Origin: Artemia franciscana
Taxonomy: Eukaryota; Arthropoda; Branchiopoda; Anostraca; Artemiidae
DNA length: 64,000 nt
Assembly: GCF_032884065.1 (NCBI RefSeq)
Contig: NC_088872.1
Span: 39,065,979 to 39,129,978, forward strand
Direction of reading: 5' to 3'
Shown: piece by piece, positions 1-12,595 of the stretch
Numbering within the stretch: position 1 is the stretch's first letter
Layout of the letters: every line of letters begins with the position of its first letter
Notes under the pieces: model-generated
What the model saw: the letters and a program-made list of their open reading frames with translations, nothing else
The model's database searches: none
Told to the model about the DNA's origin: nothing
Position numbers and translations under genes: made by a program

Positions 1-1602
1 ATATTGCCAGGACCATTATTTGTGGACAATTTAGTATAAGTGGCTGTACCGTCTTCAAACTGATTAAGTTTCTACCCTATATTACTTGCTAATAGTAAAA
101 ATTCTTAGCTGAGAAAAGAATCGTGCGACATTATGTAAAAGGTACCTGAAGCTACCCTACTAATTGAGTGTCTTAATTTTATGCTAGCTTTTTTTTATGC
201 CTGTATTCGGACAGACTTTGGTGCTCGTGTTTATATATTACAACTTACATTATTTATATACACAGAAAAGTGTAAGGCCTAATATTCTGCATTAGTCATT
301 TTGATTAAGTGTGGGCACTGTTTAGTTTTTCTGAAGAAACAGAAAAAAGTAAACATGGCTTGAATGAAACAGAACAGAACAGGCCAATAAAAAATAGAAG
401 ACTTGTTTCTGTTTCCGTTCAGTTCTTTGATTCAAACAGAAAGCAGTTGTATTTGTTCAAAACAGCTACTTGCCAACGCTATATCATTTTTTCATCAAAT
501 TGATGTGAATAAATTATCTTTAATAAATTATCTTTAATAAATTATCTTTAATAAATTATCTTTAATAAATTATCTTTAATAAATTATCTTTAATAAATTA
601 TCTTTAATTAAAAACAGCTACTTGAACAACTGTTTTTTGAACAACTAAACACTAAAGAAAAAATTCTAAATGATAAGTTTTGGCTTATTATCGTAAAGTT
701 AATTGTTACACTAGTTATTCAAGCCTTAAAGCTTATCATTTAAAAATTGTGCTTTTCCCCTTATTTGGAAATTGTCCGGGCATACTACTTTCGCACGAAA
801 TATTCTGCAATCAAAAATGCATGTTCGCTTGACACACTAGTAGTAGTACACTATGAGGCTTTAGAGCAGTTTCTGGCAGCTCTGGAAAAATCCCTTGGTT
901 TGGGTCCACAAAATGAGTGGGTCTCCAATATGAAAACATTAGTCTTTTAATCTCTCATTAACTACTCGTCAGGATTGCCACTTGCCACGTTTAGTGCTTT
1001 TCTCTGGCGATAAACAATTTTGAGAAAACCTAGTACAATTGCAGCATTTTTGCCGAAAAAAGCACATTTTTTAATAAAGGGGCGAAGGTTGTCTGTGCAC
1101 ACAAATATCACCATCATTTTTTTCTTTATGGTTATTTTCTTCCATTTTCCCGTTCCAATAATATACTTTTATGTTTATAAAGAATCTACTGAAATTTCCC
1201 GCAAATGCATGCTAGTTATTTGAGACATTTCGAAAAGAAAATAATTTTCACCCTGAAACGAGTCCTTTGTCTCCACATAAACAATTTGAATAATGTTGTA
1301 CCTTTGTTCCTGCATGGTTTGTATGGACTATATTCCCTTCCTTGAGACAAGTGGGACTTACCAAACGTTTTGGTTAGCCATGAAGTCTTGAAAATTTCAT
1401 CCAATGTGTGGCCGCTGTGTCGACTGGGGCACAAAGGCCATTAAAAGGGCAATGCAACTGATAATTTATGATCGATTCAGCCCACTCTAAGATTCTTGTG
1501 GATATTTGATTTATAATATAGTGAAGGAAAAAATAATTTTTGGATTAAATTTTTAGAAAATTTCCCTTTAAAACACACACGCACAAAAAAAAAACATACA
1601 CC
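1..1602. other. AT-rich non-coding stretch
   Basis: No gene is recognised. Open frames here are at most about 70 codons, have no motif and match the AT-rich background. The stretch holds the 14-bp tandem repeat listed separately and otherwise shows no repeat family that I can match elsewhere in the window. A small palindrome, AGAGAGGTAACCTCTCT, lies near 1611-1627, just before the first R1 copy. Confidence 0.6.
508..607. repeat. 14-bp tandem repeat, about 7 copies
   Basis: The unit AAATTATCTTTAAT is repeated head to tail about seven times with essentially no divergence. It is flanked on both sides by the short direct repeat AAAACAGCTACTTG (near 462 and 612), which suggests replication slippage or a small duplication around it. 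There is no coding content. Confidence 0.9.
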
Positions 1603-3323
1603 GGAGCCAACAGAGAGGTAACCTCTCTATGAGAGGTGTCACAAACGAACAGAAATTACTTCGTATATGAAAGGGGCTGCTTCCTCATCAACATCCCTCT
1701 CTTTACGCTAATGTTTTACCCTTTCTCTCAACTCTTCTTTTTAAAACAGTAAAAACTTTAGCGTAAAGAGCGGGACATTGATGAAGAAGGAGCCCCTTTC
1801 ATATTCGAAGTAATTTCTGTTCTTTTTAAGTTTTAATGTCGCTCTTTACTTTCAGTTAAAAAATTGTCTTTTATTTAATTTCTGAACGTTTTTGAATCAA
1901 TGCATGTTTCGATTTTGGTTCTCCACAGATGAATAATTAAAACGAAATTTGCATATTTCTTTTTTTTTTGGCTAAATGGCTTTCTTATAGTTTTGATCGA
2001 ATGATTTTGAGAAAAAAGGGAGCGGGGGAAGAAGCCTAGTTGCCCTCCTATTTTTTTGGTTACTTAAAAAGGCAACTAGAACTTTTTACTAATAATTGTT
2101 TTATTGTTTACTAATGTTTTTATTAGTAAAAGATATACATAACTTATAAATTAGCTTACGTAACGAACTTTTGTATTCTCATATTTTTATTACATATATG
2201 AGGGGGTTCACCCCCTCGTCAGTACCTCGCTCTTTACACTAAAGCTTAAATTTTGTCCGAATTCATTAAGAATGACCCTGAATCACAAAAGCCGTAGATT
2301 AAATAGCTGAAATTACTAAAAATACTTTAGCGTAAAGAGCGAGGTATTAGGAGGAGTTGAACCCCTCATATGCGTAATAATTTCTGTTCGTTTTGAGTTT
2401 TAATGCTCCTCCTTACTTCCAGTTGAAAAAACATTTTCATATTTATTTTTTCATTGTTTTTCTTTTAAATAATGCTAGAAAATCCTCCGCTCCCTTCATG
2501 AAAATTTTCTTCCCCCATGACAAATTCCTCGATGGAAAGTTCCCCCAACATATCTCCCTCTTCTCAACCCCTCCTCCAACCAAAATATCCGCCTGAAAAC
2601 GTCTGTACACTTCCCAATAACCATTACTATATGTAAGCACTGGTCAATGTTTGTGACTTGTAGCCCCTCCCACGGGCACTGTGGGGGAGTAAGTCGTCCC
2701 CAAAGACATAGTTATAAGGTTTTTCGACTACGCTGAATAAAATGGCTATCTCAAAATTTTGATCCGTTGACTTTGGGAAAATAATTAGCATGGAAGGGGG
2801 CCTAGGTGCCCTCGGATTTTGTTTTTGTCGCTTAAAAAGGGCACTAGAACTTTTCATTTTCGTTAGAATGAGCCCTCTCGCAACAATCTAGAACCACTGG
2901 GTCGATAAGATCACAGATTGGAAAATTTACAACCAAAAAACAAACAAACAAATAAACACGCATCCATGATCTGCCTTCAGGCAAAAAATACAAAATTCCA
3001 CATTTTTGTAGATAGGAGATTGAAAATTCTACAATAGGGTTCTCTGATACGCTAAATCTGATGATGTGTTTTCGTTAAGATTCTATGACTTTTAAGGGGT
3101 GTTTCACCCTATTTTCTAAATAAGGTAAGTTTTCTCAAGCTTTTAACTTTTGATATGTAAGACTAAACTTGATGAAACTTATATGTTTAAAATCAGCATT
3201 AAAATGCGATTCTTTTGATGTAGCTATTGGTACGAAAATACCATTTTTTAGAGTTTTGGTTACTATTGAGCCGGGTCGCTCCTTACTACAGTTCGATACC
3301 ACGAACTGTTTGATTTATAAGGT
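1603..3323 (+). repeat. R1 composite interspersed repeat, near full length
   Basis: This is a copy of the dominant non-coding repeat of the window, called R1 here. Order of landmarks: foldback module, an internal block ending in a second inverted pair (GCTCTTTACACTAAAGC near 2230 and CTTTAGCGTAAAGAGCGAGG near 2325), a block starting at the hairpin exit TTCATGAAAATTTTC, the block TCCCAATAACCATTACTATATG, the block AAAAAGGGCACTAGAACTTTT, and the conserved right end GCTCCTTACTACAG followed by CGAACTGTTTGA. No open frame is shared between copies, so it is non-autonomous. The orientation is arbitrary and is defined by the right end. Confidence 0.85.
1641..1862. repeat. R1 foldback (inverted-repeat) module
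   Basis: The left arm runs from ACAAACGAACAGAAATTAC to CTCTTTACGCTAA. The right arm runs from TTTAGCGTAAAGAGCGGG to the end TGTCGCTCTTTACTTTCAG. The arms are reverse complements over roughly 100 bases around a spacer of about 40 bases. Both arms share variants seen in no other copy, such as CATCAACATCC on the left matching GGACATTGATG on the right. Confidence 0.8.
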
Positions 3324-4084
<761 letters not shown>

Positions 4085-4915
4085 TTCATTTAAAACAATT
4101 CGTAGTAGCGAACCGCAGATAAGGAGCGAAGTAGCTCAATAGTAACCAAAACTCTACAAAACAGAATTTTGATATCCATATATACATCAAAAGAATCGAA
4201 TTATGGTGCTAATTCCAATGCATAAAATGCTGATTCCAAATACATTAAATTCACGTGTTTTGCTTACCGAAAGCTACGAGCCTGAGAAAATTTGTCTGAT
4301 TTTTAAAAAAAGGGAGAAATACTCTCCAAAGCTTAATAAACGCTAATGAAAATCATACCGTCAAATTCAGCGCATAAAAGAACACTTTTGTAGAGGTTTC
4401 AAGCTCTCATCTTCAAAAATGTGGAATATTGCATTTTTTTGCCAAAAGAAAGATGACGGATGCGTGTTTATTAATGTTTTCTTGGTTTTTTGTTGTTGTT
4501 TTTTTCTTCCCGAGGTGATCCTATTGAACCAGTAGACTTAAATATCGGGAGTGGGCTAATTTGAACGGAAATTAAAAGTTTTGTTGCCTTTTTAAGTGAA
4601 CAAAACTATTGGAGGGTATCTAGCTCCTCTCCCATGCCCTTTTTTTCGCCGAAATATTTTGGTCAAAATTTTGAAATAGCCATGACCCGCCACAGCCGCT
4701 GGGATAAGGTCTTTAAGCTATGAAACTTGCCTATTGTTTATGGATAGTATTTCTTACAGGGGAAGTATACATACGTTTCTCAGGTGGGGGAGGGTGAATT
4801 TTCTGCTGGGGGATTTTCACGGGGATAATTGTCCATGGGGAATGACGTTTCTGGGGAATGAACTTGTCTTGTGAAATTTTGCACTGGGGAATTAGCCATA
4901 ATTCCTTTATGAAAT
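4085..4915 (-). repeat. R1 copy, minus orientation, right-end part
   Basis: It begins with a degraded terminal hairpin (CGTAGTAGCGAACCGCAGATAAGGAGCG) and CTCAATAGTAACCAAAACTC, which is the reverse complement of the R1 right end. It continues through the block with CTCTTTTTAAGTG and GGGAAGTATACATACG to about 4915. The foldback module is missing. It is more diverged than the copies at 18.8 and 53.6 kb. Confidence 0.7.
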
Positions 4916-4989
4916 AATTTTTATTTGTCTTACTTTCTTTTTACTAACTCAATTTTACATATGCAGATGTTAATGATTATTTTCTAAGG

Positions 4990-5640
4990 TAAATACTCAC
5001 CGAGACTGAATTGTTGCCCCCTCCTCAGTACCTTGGTCTTTAATCTAAAGTTTGACTTTTTGTTTCAGTTCTTTGACAACAACTCTTGAAAAGCAAGGGT
5101 CGATTAATTAGAACAATAAGAAGCTGAGGTACTTGTGTCTTATAGCCACCACACTCAAGTTTTGTCGAGAAGTGAAGTTTGATTAATACTAATGGAATAA
5201 AAAATATGACAAAAATATAACACTTTATCAGCAAAACTATGCAAACTAAAACAAAGAATTATGGGAGGGGGGCCACCCAGACCACATTATACTAAGTACA
5301 TAAGCTAACTTAACCAAAATACCAGCCAAATATTTAAAAAAAAATAAAGCTACAATGAAGATTCCCACCAAAGCTGCGGCTAATATTGTCTGGTATAAAG
5401 ATCATGAAAACCAGTTATTGTCTCATGTTCACGGAACAAGATCTTGATTGTGGTGGCTATGAGACAAAAGTACTGAAGCTTTTTAGAAGCAATAAAAAAC
5501 TTTAGCGTCAAGAGCAAGGTATTGAGGGGGCAACCCCCCTCATATACGTAATAATTTCTGCTCGTTTTAAGTTTTACTGTTGCTCCTTAATTTCTGTTGA
5601 AAAAACTTGCTTTTTTAAAATACTAACTAAAAGAGTCCTA
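4990..5640 (+). repeat. R1 fragment, plus orientation, foldback region
   Basis: The pair CTCAGTACCTTGGTCTTTAATC (near 5020) and CAAGAGCAAGGTATTGAGG (near 5507) is inverted, and is followed by CTCATATACGTAATAATTTC and TGCTCCTTAATTTCTG. This is a diverged R1 foldback module. Inserted or unrelated sequence separates the two arms by about 450 bases. Confidence 0.6.
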
Positions 5641-6945
5641 GGCATAGTCAGTGACCTTGATCTAAACTGTAAGTTACCACAAATTGCCATAAATTAATCT
5701 TTTCAATTTATAATACTGAAAAGTAAGGATAGTGAACGCAGGGCAAGTGCAATAAGGCTTATCCTTTGAAGGGAGGGGTATGCTTTTGAGCGAGACAAAC
5801 TAATTAAAAAAATAAGAAAAGTTCATGAAAAGCATAGGAAACAATTGCTAAATTTGCTAAAATTTTGGGATTTTAGGGTTGTACTAGCCTGCGCTTTGTT
5901 CTTTTATCTTGTACCACTGATCTGCTATAACTTTCATGGTAAATTATTGGTATTACTTTACGTAATCGCCTTTTATTTTACTGCATATAATATGTTTAGC
6001 ACTATAATTTTGTTCGGTTTAAAAGTTCTATAGTCTAACCATGATCTAACCCGTGCATTCTTGATCATTGTCTCGTCGGAGCAAATCCTGTAGCATTTTC
6101 GTATTAGTGTTTCAGAGCTGGTCTTGGGTCTATTTCTATTGAAATTTGTCGATTAGACTAAACTAGTATAAGCTTTCTAGTCCTTTCCAGAATTGTGATT
6201 CCAAACTTGCAATACTGCTTTTATTATTGACATGGATAAAAACTGATGATTAATTTTTGCCAAAAGTACCATAGCCCATGGCAACAATGACCCCAACCAG
6301 TGGGCGGTCCTGAAGTAACTATTATCACTGAGCTTCCTCCAGTTTGGATATACTGCCTGAGACACTGCTTAGGTACTCACCCACGCAGATTCTGTGACGT
6401 TGAAGAGGCTACTGAGGATTCTGTTAGAAATCCCTGCGGCAGAAAGCAATTGGACAAAGATTTGAGCACAGTGATTATATCAAAAGGTCAGTTACAATTG
6501 AGTATTACAAGTTCATATCCTTATAGCATGAGTTTTGAATTCATCTAAATAGACTGACTGTGTTTTAAATGTATAAGGAAAGGTAAGTGTTTTTGTAAAC
6601 AATTTTACGTAGTTTTATTAGTTGTTTTTGCTCCAGAATTTTTTTCTAGTATGTCATTTAAGTATGTCATCTAGTATCATCTGAAAAACTTTAGTTTACT
6701 ACTGATGCTACTTATTTAATATACTACTTCCCAGTATTCAAGCAAATGCGACCAAGGACTGAAAGCTATTCAGTGAACGTAGAGCCTCTCGTCTCCAAAG
6801 AGATGGAACCCCTCATTTGTACCCCTTTACCTTCAAAAAATGGTTGTGTTTGATCTTGAGATGTCCTTTATCCCTTCCTAGTAGGGCATAACTTATTCCT
6901 GGTTGTGGCAATGCAATTGCGTATTAATCGATCTTTCTATAAATA
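5641..6945. other. Non-coding stretch, nothing recognised
   Basis: I see no domain-bearing frame. An 82-codon open frame at 6300-6548 has more even amino-acid composition than its neighbours. It lacks any motif I recognise and has no clear splice context, so it is not called as a gene. Confidence 0.5.
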
Positions 6946-7208
6946 CAGGGGTGTAATTTCGTAGAGATCCTGGCGAGCAAAGGTGGACCAAATTTTCCCA
7001 AATCAAGTGAAAATGACAATGAAAAATTAGCCATTTAATACATAACTGCAAAGAAATACTGAAGAAAACTGACCCGTTTCTCTGAATTGCGCAGGCTTAT
7101 CTTAATTTTGACAAATTTCTTGAAGAAACTAAATTTCAGCTAGAGGGTGGGGGCACTGGGGTCTAGAAGAGGCAGTTGCCCACTTGCCCCATATAAAATT
7201 AGCCCCTG
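6946..7208. mobile_element. hAT-like MITE, 263 bp
   Basis: The ends are imperfect terminal inverted repeats: left CAGGGGTGTAATTTCGT and right AAATTAGCCCCTG (reverse complement CAGGGGCTAATTT). CAGGGG termini are typical of hAT superfamily MITEs. The flanks TATAAATA and GATAAATG match at 6 of 8 positions and fit an old 8-bp target duplication. The interior, with TCCCAAATCAAGTGAAAATGAC and GCAGGCTTATCTTA, recurs at about 22250-22500 and, inverted, at 33945-34262. It has no coding capacity. Confidence 0.75.
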
Positions 7209-9017
7209 GATAAATGGCGACGTATTTTTGATCCTAGTCCATTCTAGCCATGTCTAACGTAGCCTGAATAGACTGAGTCAGTCATAATCTGTAGCAACAA
7301 GCTAGAATTGCTTTTTGGAATTCAAAAGTATGTCAACTAAATTCTAGGTTAAATTTCCATTTTTTTTTACCGGTGGGCAAGTTCTTAGATCTTCAAGTTA
7401 GCATACGATTTTCTTATTTCCTGATATTACGTCAAATATAGTTTAAGGATAGGTAAACACAACCGAAATCTTTAAGTGAATTGAACAATCTTTTTTGGGG
7501 ATAGAGTTGAATCTTTTTCTATTTGGACTTTCCGTTGTAAACATTCCCAGGAGATGGCTCCCGGGACAGACCTTTAAGGGATATTCATACCTTGTGCACA
7601 TGCAGATTTATATATCTAATTACTTATAGCCCTTATTGCTTTCTAAACAAGAAGGAAAGAAGGGCTATTACTTCCATAAAGCAGAAAGACCAGTGGTAAA
7701 GCAAGGGGTATTCGCCGAGTATACGCTATATAGGGAGGTCGGTTTTATAACCGTAGTTCTATTTTATAAACTTGAGGTATCCTAGTGTCTTCCAATTAAG
7801 GCATATTTGCACTACAACGTTCTCCTTGCTCTGTTGTTTCCATTTTTTCCTCACATATTTTTCTTAAAATAAGTTGCAATTTCATATTGTTTTAGGTCTC
7901 TACTGATTAAAAGTGACTTTTTTCGTAGTTCATCAATCAATATGCTAATAAACAAAACATAAGTCTATCATGTAGGTCGTAACTTATGAGTCAGTTAAAT
8001 TTTGCAACGTTTAAAGTAAGGGGTTGTCAATTCAAGTACGCACACGAAGTTTACTTTGAAACCATACATTTTGCAACTAGATGCGTCAAAACCGCAAAAT
8101 ATATGCCAAGTATATGGAAACTGTGGATATCCTAAAATAACTAGATGCCCGAGATAGAATGGCTAAGACTGACACCCTTCCCCACTCATATACGTGCCCA
8201 TGTCAGTGCGACAGGCATACAGTGCGATCACGTGAACCTTCATTACGCTATTAGGGGCGGGGGAATGGGTGGTTGCATTTTTTCACATTTTGTACTAATT
8301 TTTTTTTGTAGTAAGACATTTTAATTACAAATATCTCGATAAAATTTTCTGGTAGGTTATTGGCTCTTAAAAAAGCCTAAAGTCATTCAAGCAAGTAAAA
8401 TAAGAAGTAATATATATGATGTCAAAAATTACAACTTATATACATCAAAGTAGAAATCTATATTAAGAACTAAAATTTTATTTAAAAACTCTTAGGGAAA
8501 AACAGTAATCAAAAATACCTTTTTGGCTGTTTACCTTTTACCTTATTGGATTGGAACAGGAGTTTGCGTGTAATGCTAAAGCTGGGTACGCAAATTGCGT
8601 TTCATGCAGTAAGCAGAATTTCTTTGGTGTTTTGGTCAGATTTTATTTGTTTTCCCTTGAAATTGCATATGTCCGGACTGTTCAAGAGTTGTGTTTAAAT
8701 ATTTCAACTGAGCAGTTAGAAATACGTTCATTATAGAAATAGATAGAATCTACTGAATCCGTTACTCCAAGTTCTACAGTTTTTCACTTTAATTTTTGCG
8801 TTTTAGCTTCGCGTTTTAGCAGAAAAATAAACATAGTTGCGTGAATCGATGGTTACACTACGGTATTATTTCTTAACATATTAGATGCTATTATCCCCAA
8901 GACAAATAAAGAAATGAGAAAGTTACCTCAGACGACTTTATAGAAAATAATTTTAGCCTTATTATTTCTTCTGTCAATAGAGCGTACTAAACTCAGTTGT
9001 TCACCAAATAAAAAAAA
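7209..9017. other. Non-coding stretch, nothing recognised
   Basis: I see AT-rich sequence without recognisable coding or repeat structure. A 61-codon frame at 8551-8736 has two CxxC-like pairs (around ACNAKAGYANCVSC). It is short, isolated and unsupported by splice sites, so I do not call it. Confidence 0.5.
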
Positions 9018-9741
9018 GCTTATTTTTAACTGCAAGTAAGGAGCGACATTAAAACTTAAAACGAACAGAAATTATTCCGTATATAAAAGGGGTTGACCCC
9101 TCGTCAACGCCTGGCTCTTTGCGCTAAAGTTTGACTCTTTCTCACAACTATACTTTTTAGAACAATAAAAAACTTTAACATAAAGAGCGAGGTGTTGAGG
9201 AGGGGTCAAGCCCTTAAAAAGTCACTTAAAAAGTGACCAATTTTTTGGTCACTTAAAAAGGACACTAGAACTTTTAATTTCCGTTAGAATTAGCCTTCTA
9301 ACGACATTCTAGGACAACTGTGTTGATACAATCATCCCTTGAGAAAAAAAACAACAAAAAAACAAAAAACAAACAAATAAACGCACATCTATGATCTGTC
9401 TTCTGGCAAAAAATTCAAAATTCCAAATTTTTGTAGATACGAGATTGGAAAATTTACAGTAGGGTTTTCTGATGCGCTAAATCGTATGATGTGATTTTCA
9501 TTAAGATTCTATGACTTGTAGGGGATGTTTTCCCCTATTTTCTAAAATAAGGCAAATCTTCTCAGGCTCGTAACTTTTGATAGGTAAGACTAAACTTAAC
9601 AAAACCTATACATTTAAAATCAGGATAAAAATGCAATTCTTTTGATGTAACTCTTGGTATCAAAATTCTATTTTTTAAGGTTTCGGTTGCTATTGAGCCG
9701 GGTCGCTCCTTACTACAATTCGTTACCACGAACTGTTTGAC
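9018..9741 (+). repeat. R1 copy with internal deletion
   Basis: It starts with the module left end CTGCAAGTAAGGAGCGACAT and a foldback at 9018-9215. It then jumps to the GTCACTTAAAAAGGACACTAG block, skipping the middle of R1. It ends in ACCACGAACTGTTTGA at about 9741. The stretch GTCACTTAAAAAGTGACC near 9222-9240 is a local palindrome at the deletion junction. Confidence 0.85.
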
Positions 9742-10200
9742 ATAGACATAGACATAGACATTTTTTATTTTCATCCAAAACATATAAATTAAACAAAGAA
9801 TTTACCAAATTCTTTGTAACAATTGGACGTACAATTTACAATGTATGAAAATTTTAGTGAAACGCTAGTACATTAAGTAATAAAGTTCAGATGTGTGAAA
9901 ACCAGCCAATATCTGTCTACATTGTCTACTTAGGAAACACAGATTCCTTAGAAACATGAGGCCGACCAATGAGGGCAAGAAGACAGCACCCTTCACCTTT
10001 AAAACATTTGTTAAATTTATTTCCAAAACTAAAAATTCTTTGAAAGATATAAAGCTTTTATCAAAAATGAGCGGCATTTTCTTGGAACATTCAAAAGGAC
10101 ATGTATACAGTTGTTCCTGCAAATTGTTGACGCAAGAAGAATTAAAAAAACAGGAATTAAAGAATTTAATAGTAATTCTAAATTTAATTCTTTAGTTTAA
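9741..10200 (-). mobile_element. Probable LINE 3' end with (TCTATG)n tail
   Basis: Read on the minus strand, the sequence ends GGATGAAAATAAAAAATG followed by about three TCTATG units, a microsatellite tail of the type seen at 3' ends of CR1/L2-like LINEs. It abuts the R1 right end directly. No reverse-transcriptase motif is visible upstream on the minus strand, so only 3' untranslated sequence may be present. The inner boundary is a guess. Confidence 0.45.
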
Positions 10201-12167
10201 TTCTTAAATTAGAGAATTTAAAAAAAAGGAAGAATTAAAATTTAATAAGGTAGATTTTAATGAAACTAATGCTGGGTACAACTTTTACGCCGTATTTACC
10301 TATAGCTATTCGTGCAACAAAGAGGTCATTTGAGAGACTTCTTCCTCAAATGCTACCTCAAAGAACACAGAAAAATTAAATAAATAGTGAAATTCGTCAG
10401 TTTCGGAGGGGTAAAATTATTTGATTTGAATGTACATAGACATCCATATAAATCTCTTGAGAGGGGGCGACTTAAAAAAATTGCTGGGGAGCGGTCAAAA
10501 AAAGAGGTTATTCTAATAATTATTAGGCTTTTCAGAATGTCACAAAATATAGTACTTTTATTAAATATTTCGTCTTCCAGGAGACAGGGGATACTTGCCA
10601 TAAATCTTACCTCTAGTGCGTGTGCGGATTTCTAATTAAATTTATGAAAAAACTGAGGTTTGGAAGTTTTAGTTGGATAGTAACAAAAACGAAAAAAAAA
10701 TATTGGGGGAACTAAAGCTATTTCCTGTCGTCCTAACTCCTCAAAATACTTCAGCGCTTTCATAACCATATGTAGTGAAGACTTTAGAAAGAATTAACAT
10801 GTTGAGTCATATTTTAGACTTGAAAACATATGCAAATACCACCAATAGGCCTAGATAACTACGGCCATTAATTTAATATTCATTGTTGTTGCATAGCTAA
10901 GACTTGTGAACTATGTAGCTATGGATTATAAATAGGCTTTTGCATCTTTCTTACATTTCGTTTTTGATCATATCCTTTTTCGACAAGTCCATCAAAATAA
11001 GGACATTTTTATGTTTTATAATTTGATTTTTATGGGATTGGAACCCAATCACTTTGAATTCATTGAGGATGATCTTCATGATGGACATTACTCAGAAATT
11101 CTTGCATATTATCTTCATGATTAAAATTTGACATTGGTACTCTATAATAGCTGTCTGATCTAAACTGACAATTCTTTTAGCAACAGCTCATCAAATGCAA
11201 GATTTGAGGGGGCTAACACAGAACATTAGATATATTAGGGCACAAACAAATCGTTTTCTAGATCTCGCTGCCCTTCTATTGAAAAAAAAGGTAAAAAGGA
11301 AAAAAACATTTGAAATTATACAAAAATGGGTAAAATTTTTAATAAAGAAAGTTTACAATTATATAAATGCAGTTCAAATGTTTGATTTTAAATCGAGAAG
11401 TCCTTTCAACGGGAAGCCAAAATACAAAAAAGTAAAAGTAAAGAAAACCAAAGAAAAAAGAAAAATAATAAAACAAAGTTATCTGAGCAAATTTTCGTCC
11501 AACAAGAATTTTTACTAAGAATAAGTTGAATAAACTTCTTGCTGTAGATGATTTGTTAAGGTTCGTTTTTTTTGTCCTTTTTTCTAATTTATTCATTTTT
11601 TGCCGAGTTTATTTGAAGAAAAAATTATCTCTTTTTTTCAATTTTATTTGGGACTGAGGAAGAGCTTCGAATATGAATTCGAAAGTTTTTGGTGATAATT
11701 ACTTTTATTGAAGATTTATCGAAAGTCTTATCCATTTAAATTTTATATGTTCATTTGTCTTTCTCACTGAGGGTTCGGGAGCTTTTTTATATCCCATCAA
11801 TAGCCATAAACGAAAATTATGCAAGGATTTAAAATGTTGAAATTCTTTTGGGGGGGGAGGGGGAACTGAAAAGGTTAGTACACTGAAACGGGATAAAACG
11901 GGAAAATAACTCCTAAAGTACTAATAATAGGTTGTTACAGGCTTTTCACAGCATTAATTCTCCTGAACCTGATGCACTGGTGAACGTTCCTTCTCCATCC
12001 CAGTCTGTCTGTTGCTTTTGCTTTGGTTATATCCAAAGAAATCTAAAGCTTTGTATTATTCTGTATTCTATTTTCGCCTAATCTGAGGATGAAAGCCTTT
12101 CTCCCAACCACAGTCAGTGGGCACATCAAAAATATTCCACAGACATAATCTTTGTCTCTTTCGACCT
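10201..12167. other. AT-rich non-coding stretch
   Basis: No gene is recognised. The largest frame, 107 codons at 11195-11518, is lysine-rich simple-composition sequence over A-rich DNA and has no domain. An uninterrupted G-rich run occurs near 11850. Confidence 0.5.
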
Positions 12168-12178
12168 TCTACCCAAAT

Positions 12179-12584
12179 ATAGCGACGAAGACCACACTAC
12201 CTTTCCATAACAAACAAATACAAAGTAGAGATAATAGGGAAAATCTTTTCGAGACAGTAAAAATTATTTCTGTAGATATTTCGGCCCTATGTCCAAGGGC
12301 CGTCTTCAGCACAATACAAGAATAAGAGAGAAACTATATATATATATATAAATGAACTTACATCAAGTTGTGAGGATAAAAACTGAATAATTAAAAACAC
12401 TTTAAAACTTTTTTTAATTAAATAGCCATAGCGTCCTTACTTCAACGAAGTTCAATCAGGACTCTATTGTGTATTGTGCTTATTCTTGTATTGTGCTGAA
12501 GACGGCCCTTGGACATAGGGCCGAAATATCTACAGAAATAATTTCCACTGTCTTGAAATGATTTCCCCTATTACTTTGTATTTG
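12179..12584. mobile_element. Penelope-like-derived element with inverted arms and 11-bp target duplication
   Basis: Two arms of about 110 bases (12213-12326 and 12475-12584) are near-perfect reverse complements. The spacer ends in a block (TCCTTACTTCAACGAAGTTC, near 12434) that recurs near 47342-47362 just before a Penelope-like reading frame. The arm also recurs there (near 47231-47260). The 11-mer TCTACCCAAAT flanks the unit at 12168-12178 and 12585-12595, consistent with a target-site duplication from target-primed insertion. Each arm contains CTGAAGA, a 7-bp G/C stem and AAA, resembling a hammerhead ribozyme core. It has no coding capacity. Confidence 0.65.
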
Positions 12585-12595
12585 TCTACCCAAAT

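Noticed and set aside
11195-11518. 107-codon lysine-rich frame
   Set aside because: It reflects A-rich DNA; no domain, no splice support and a similar-sized frame on the other strand.
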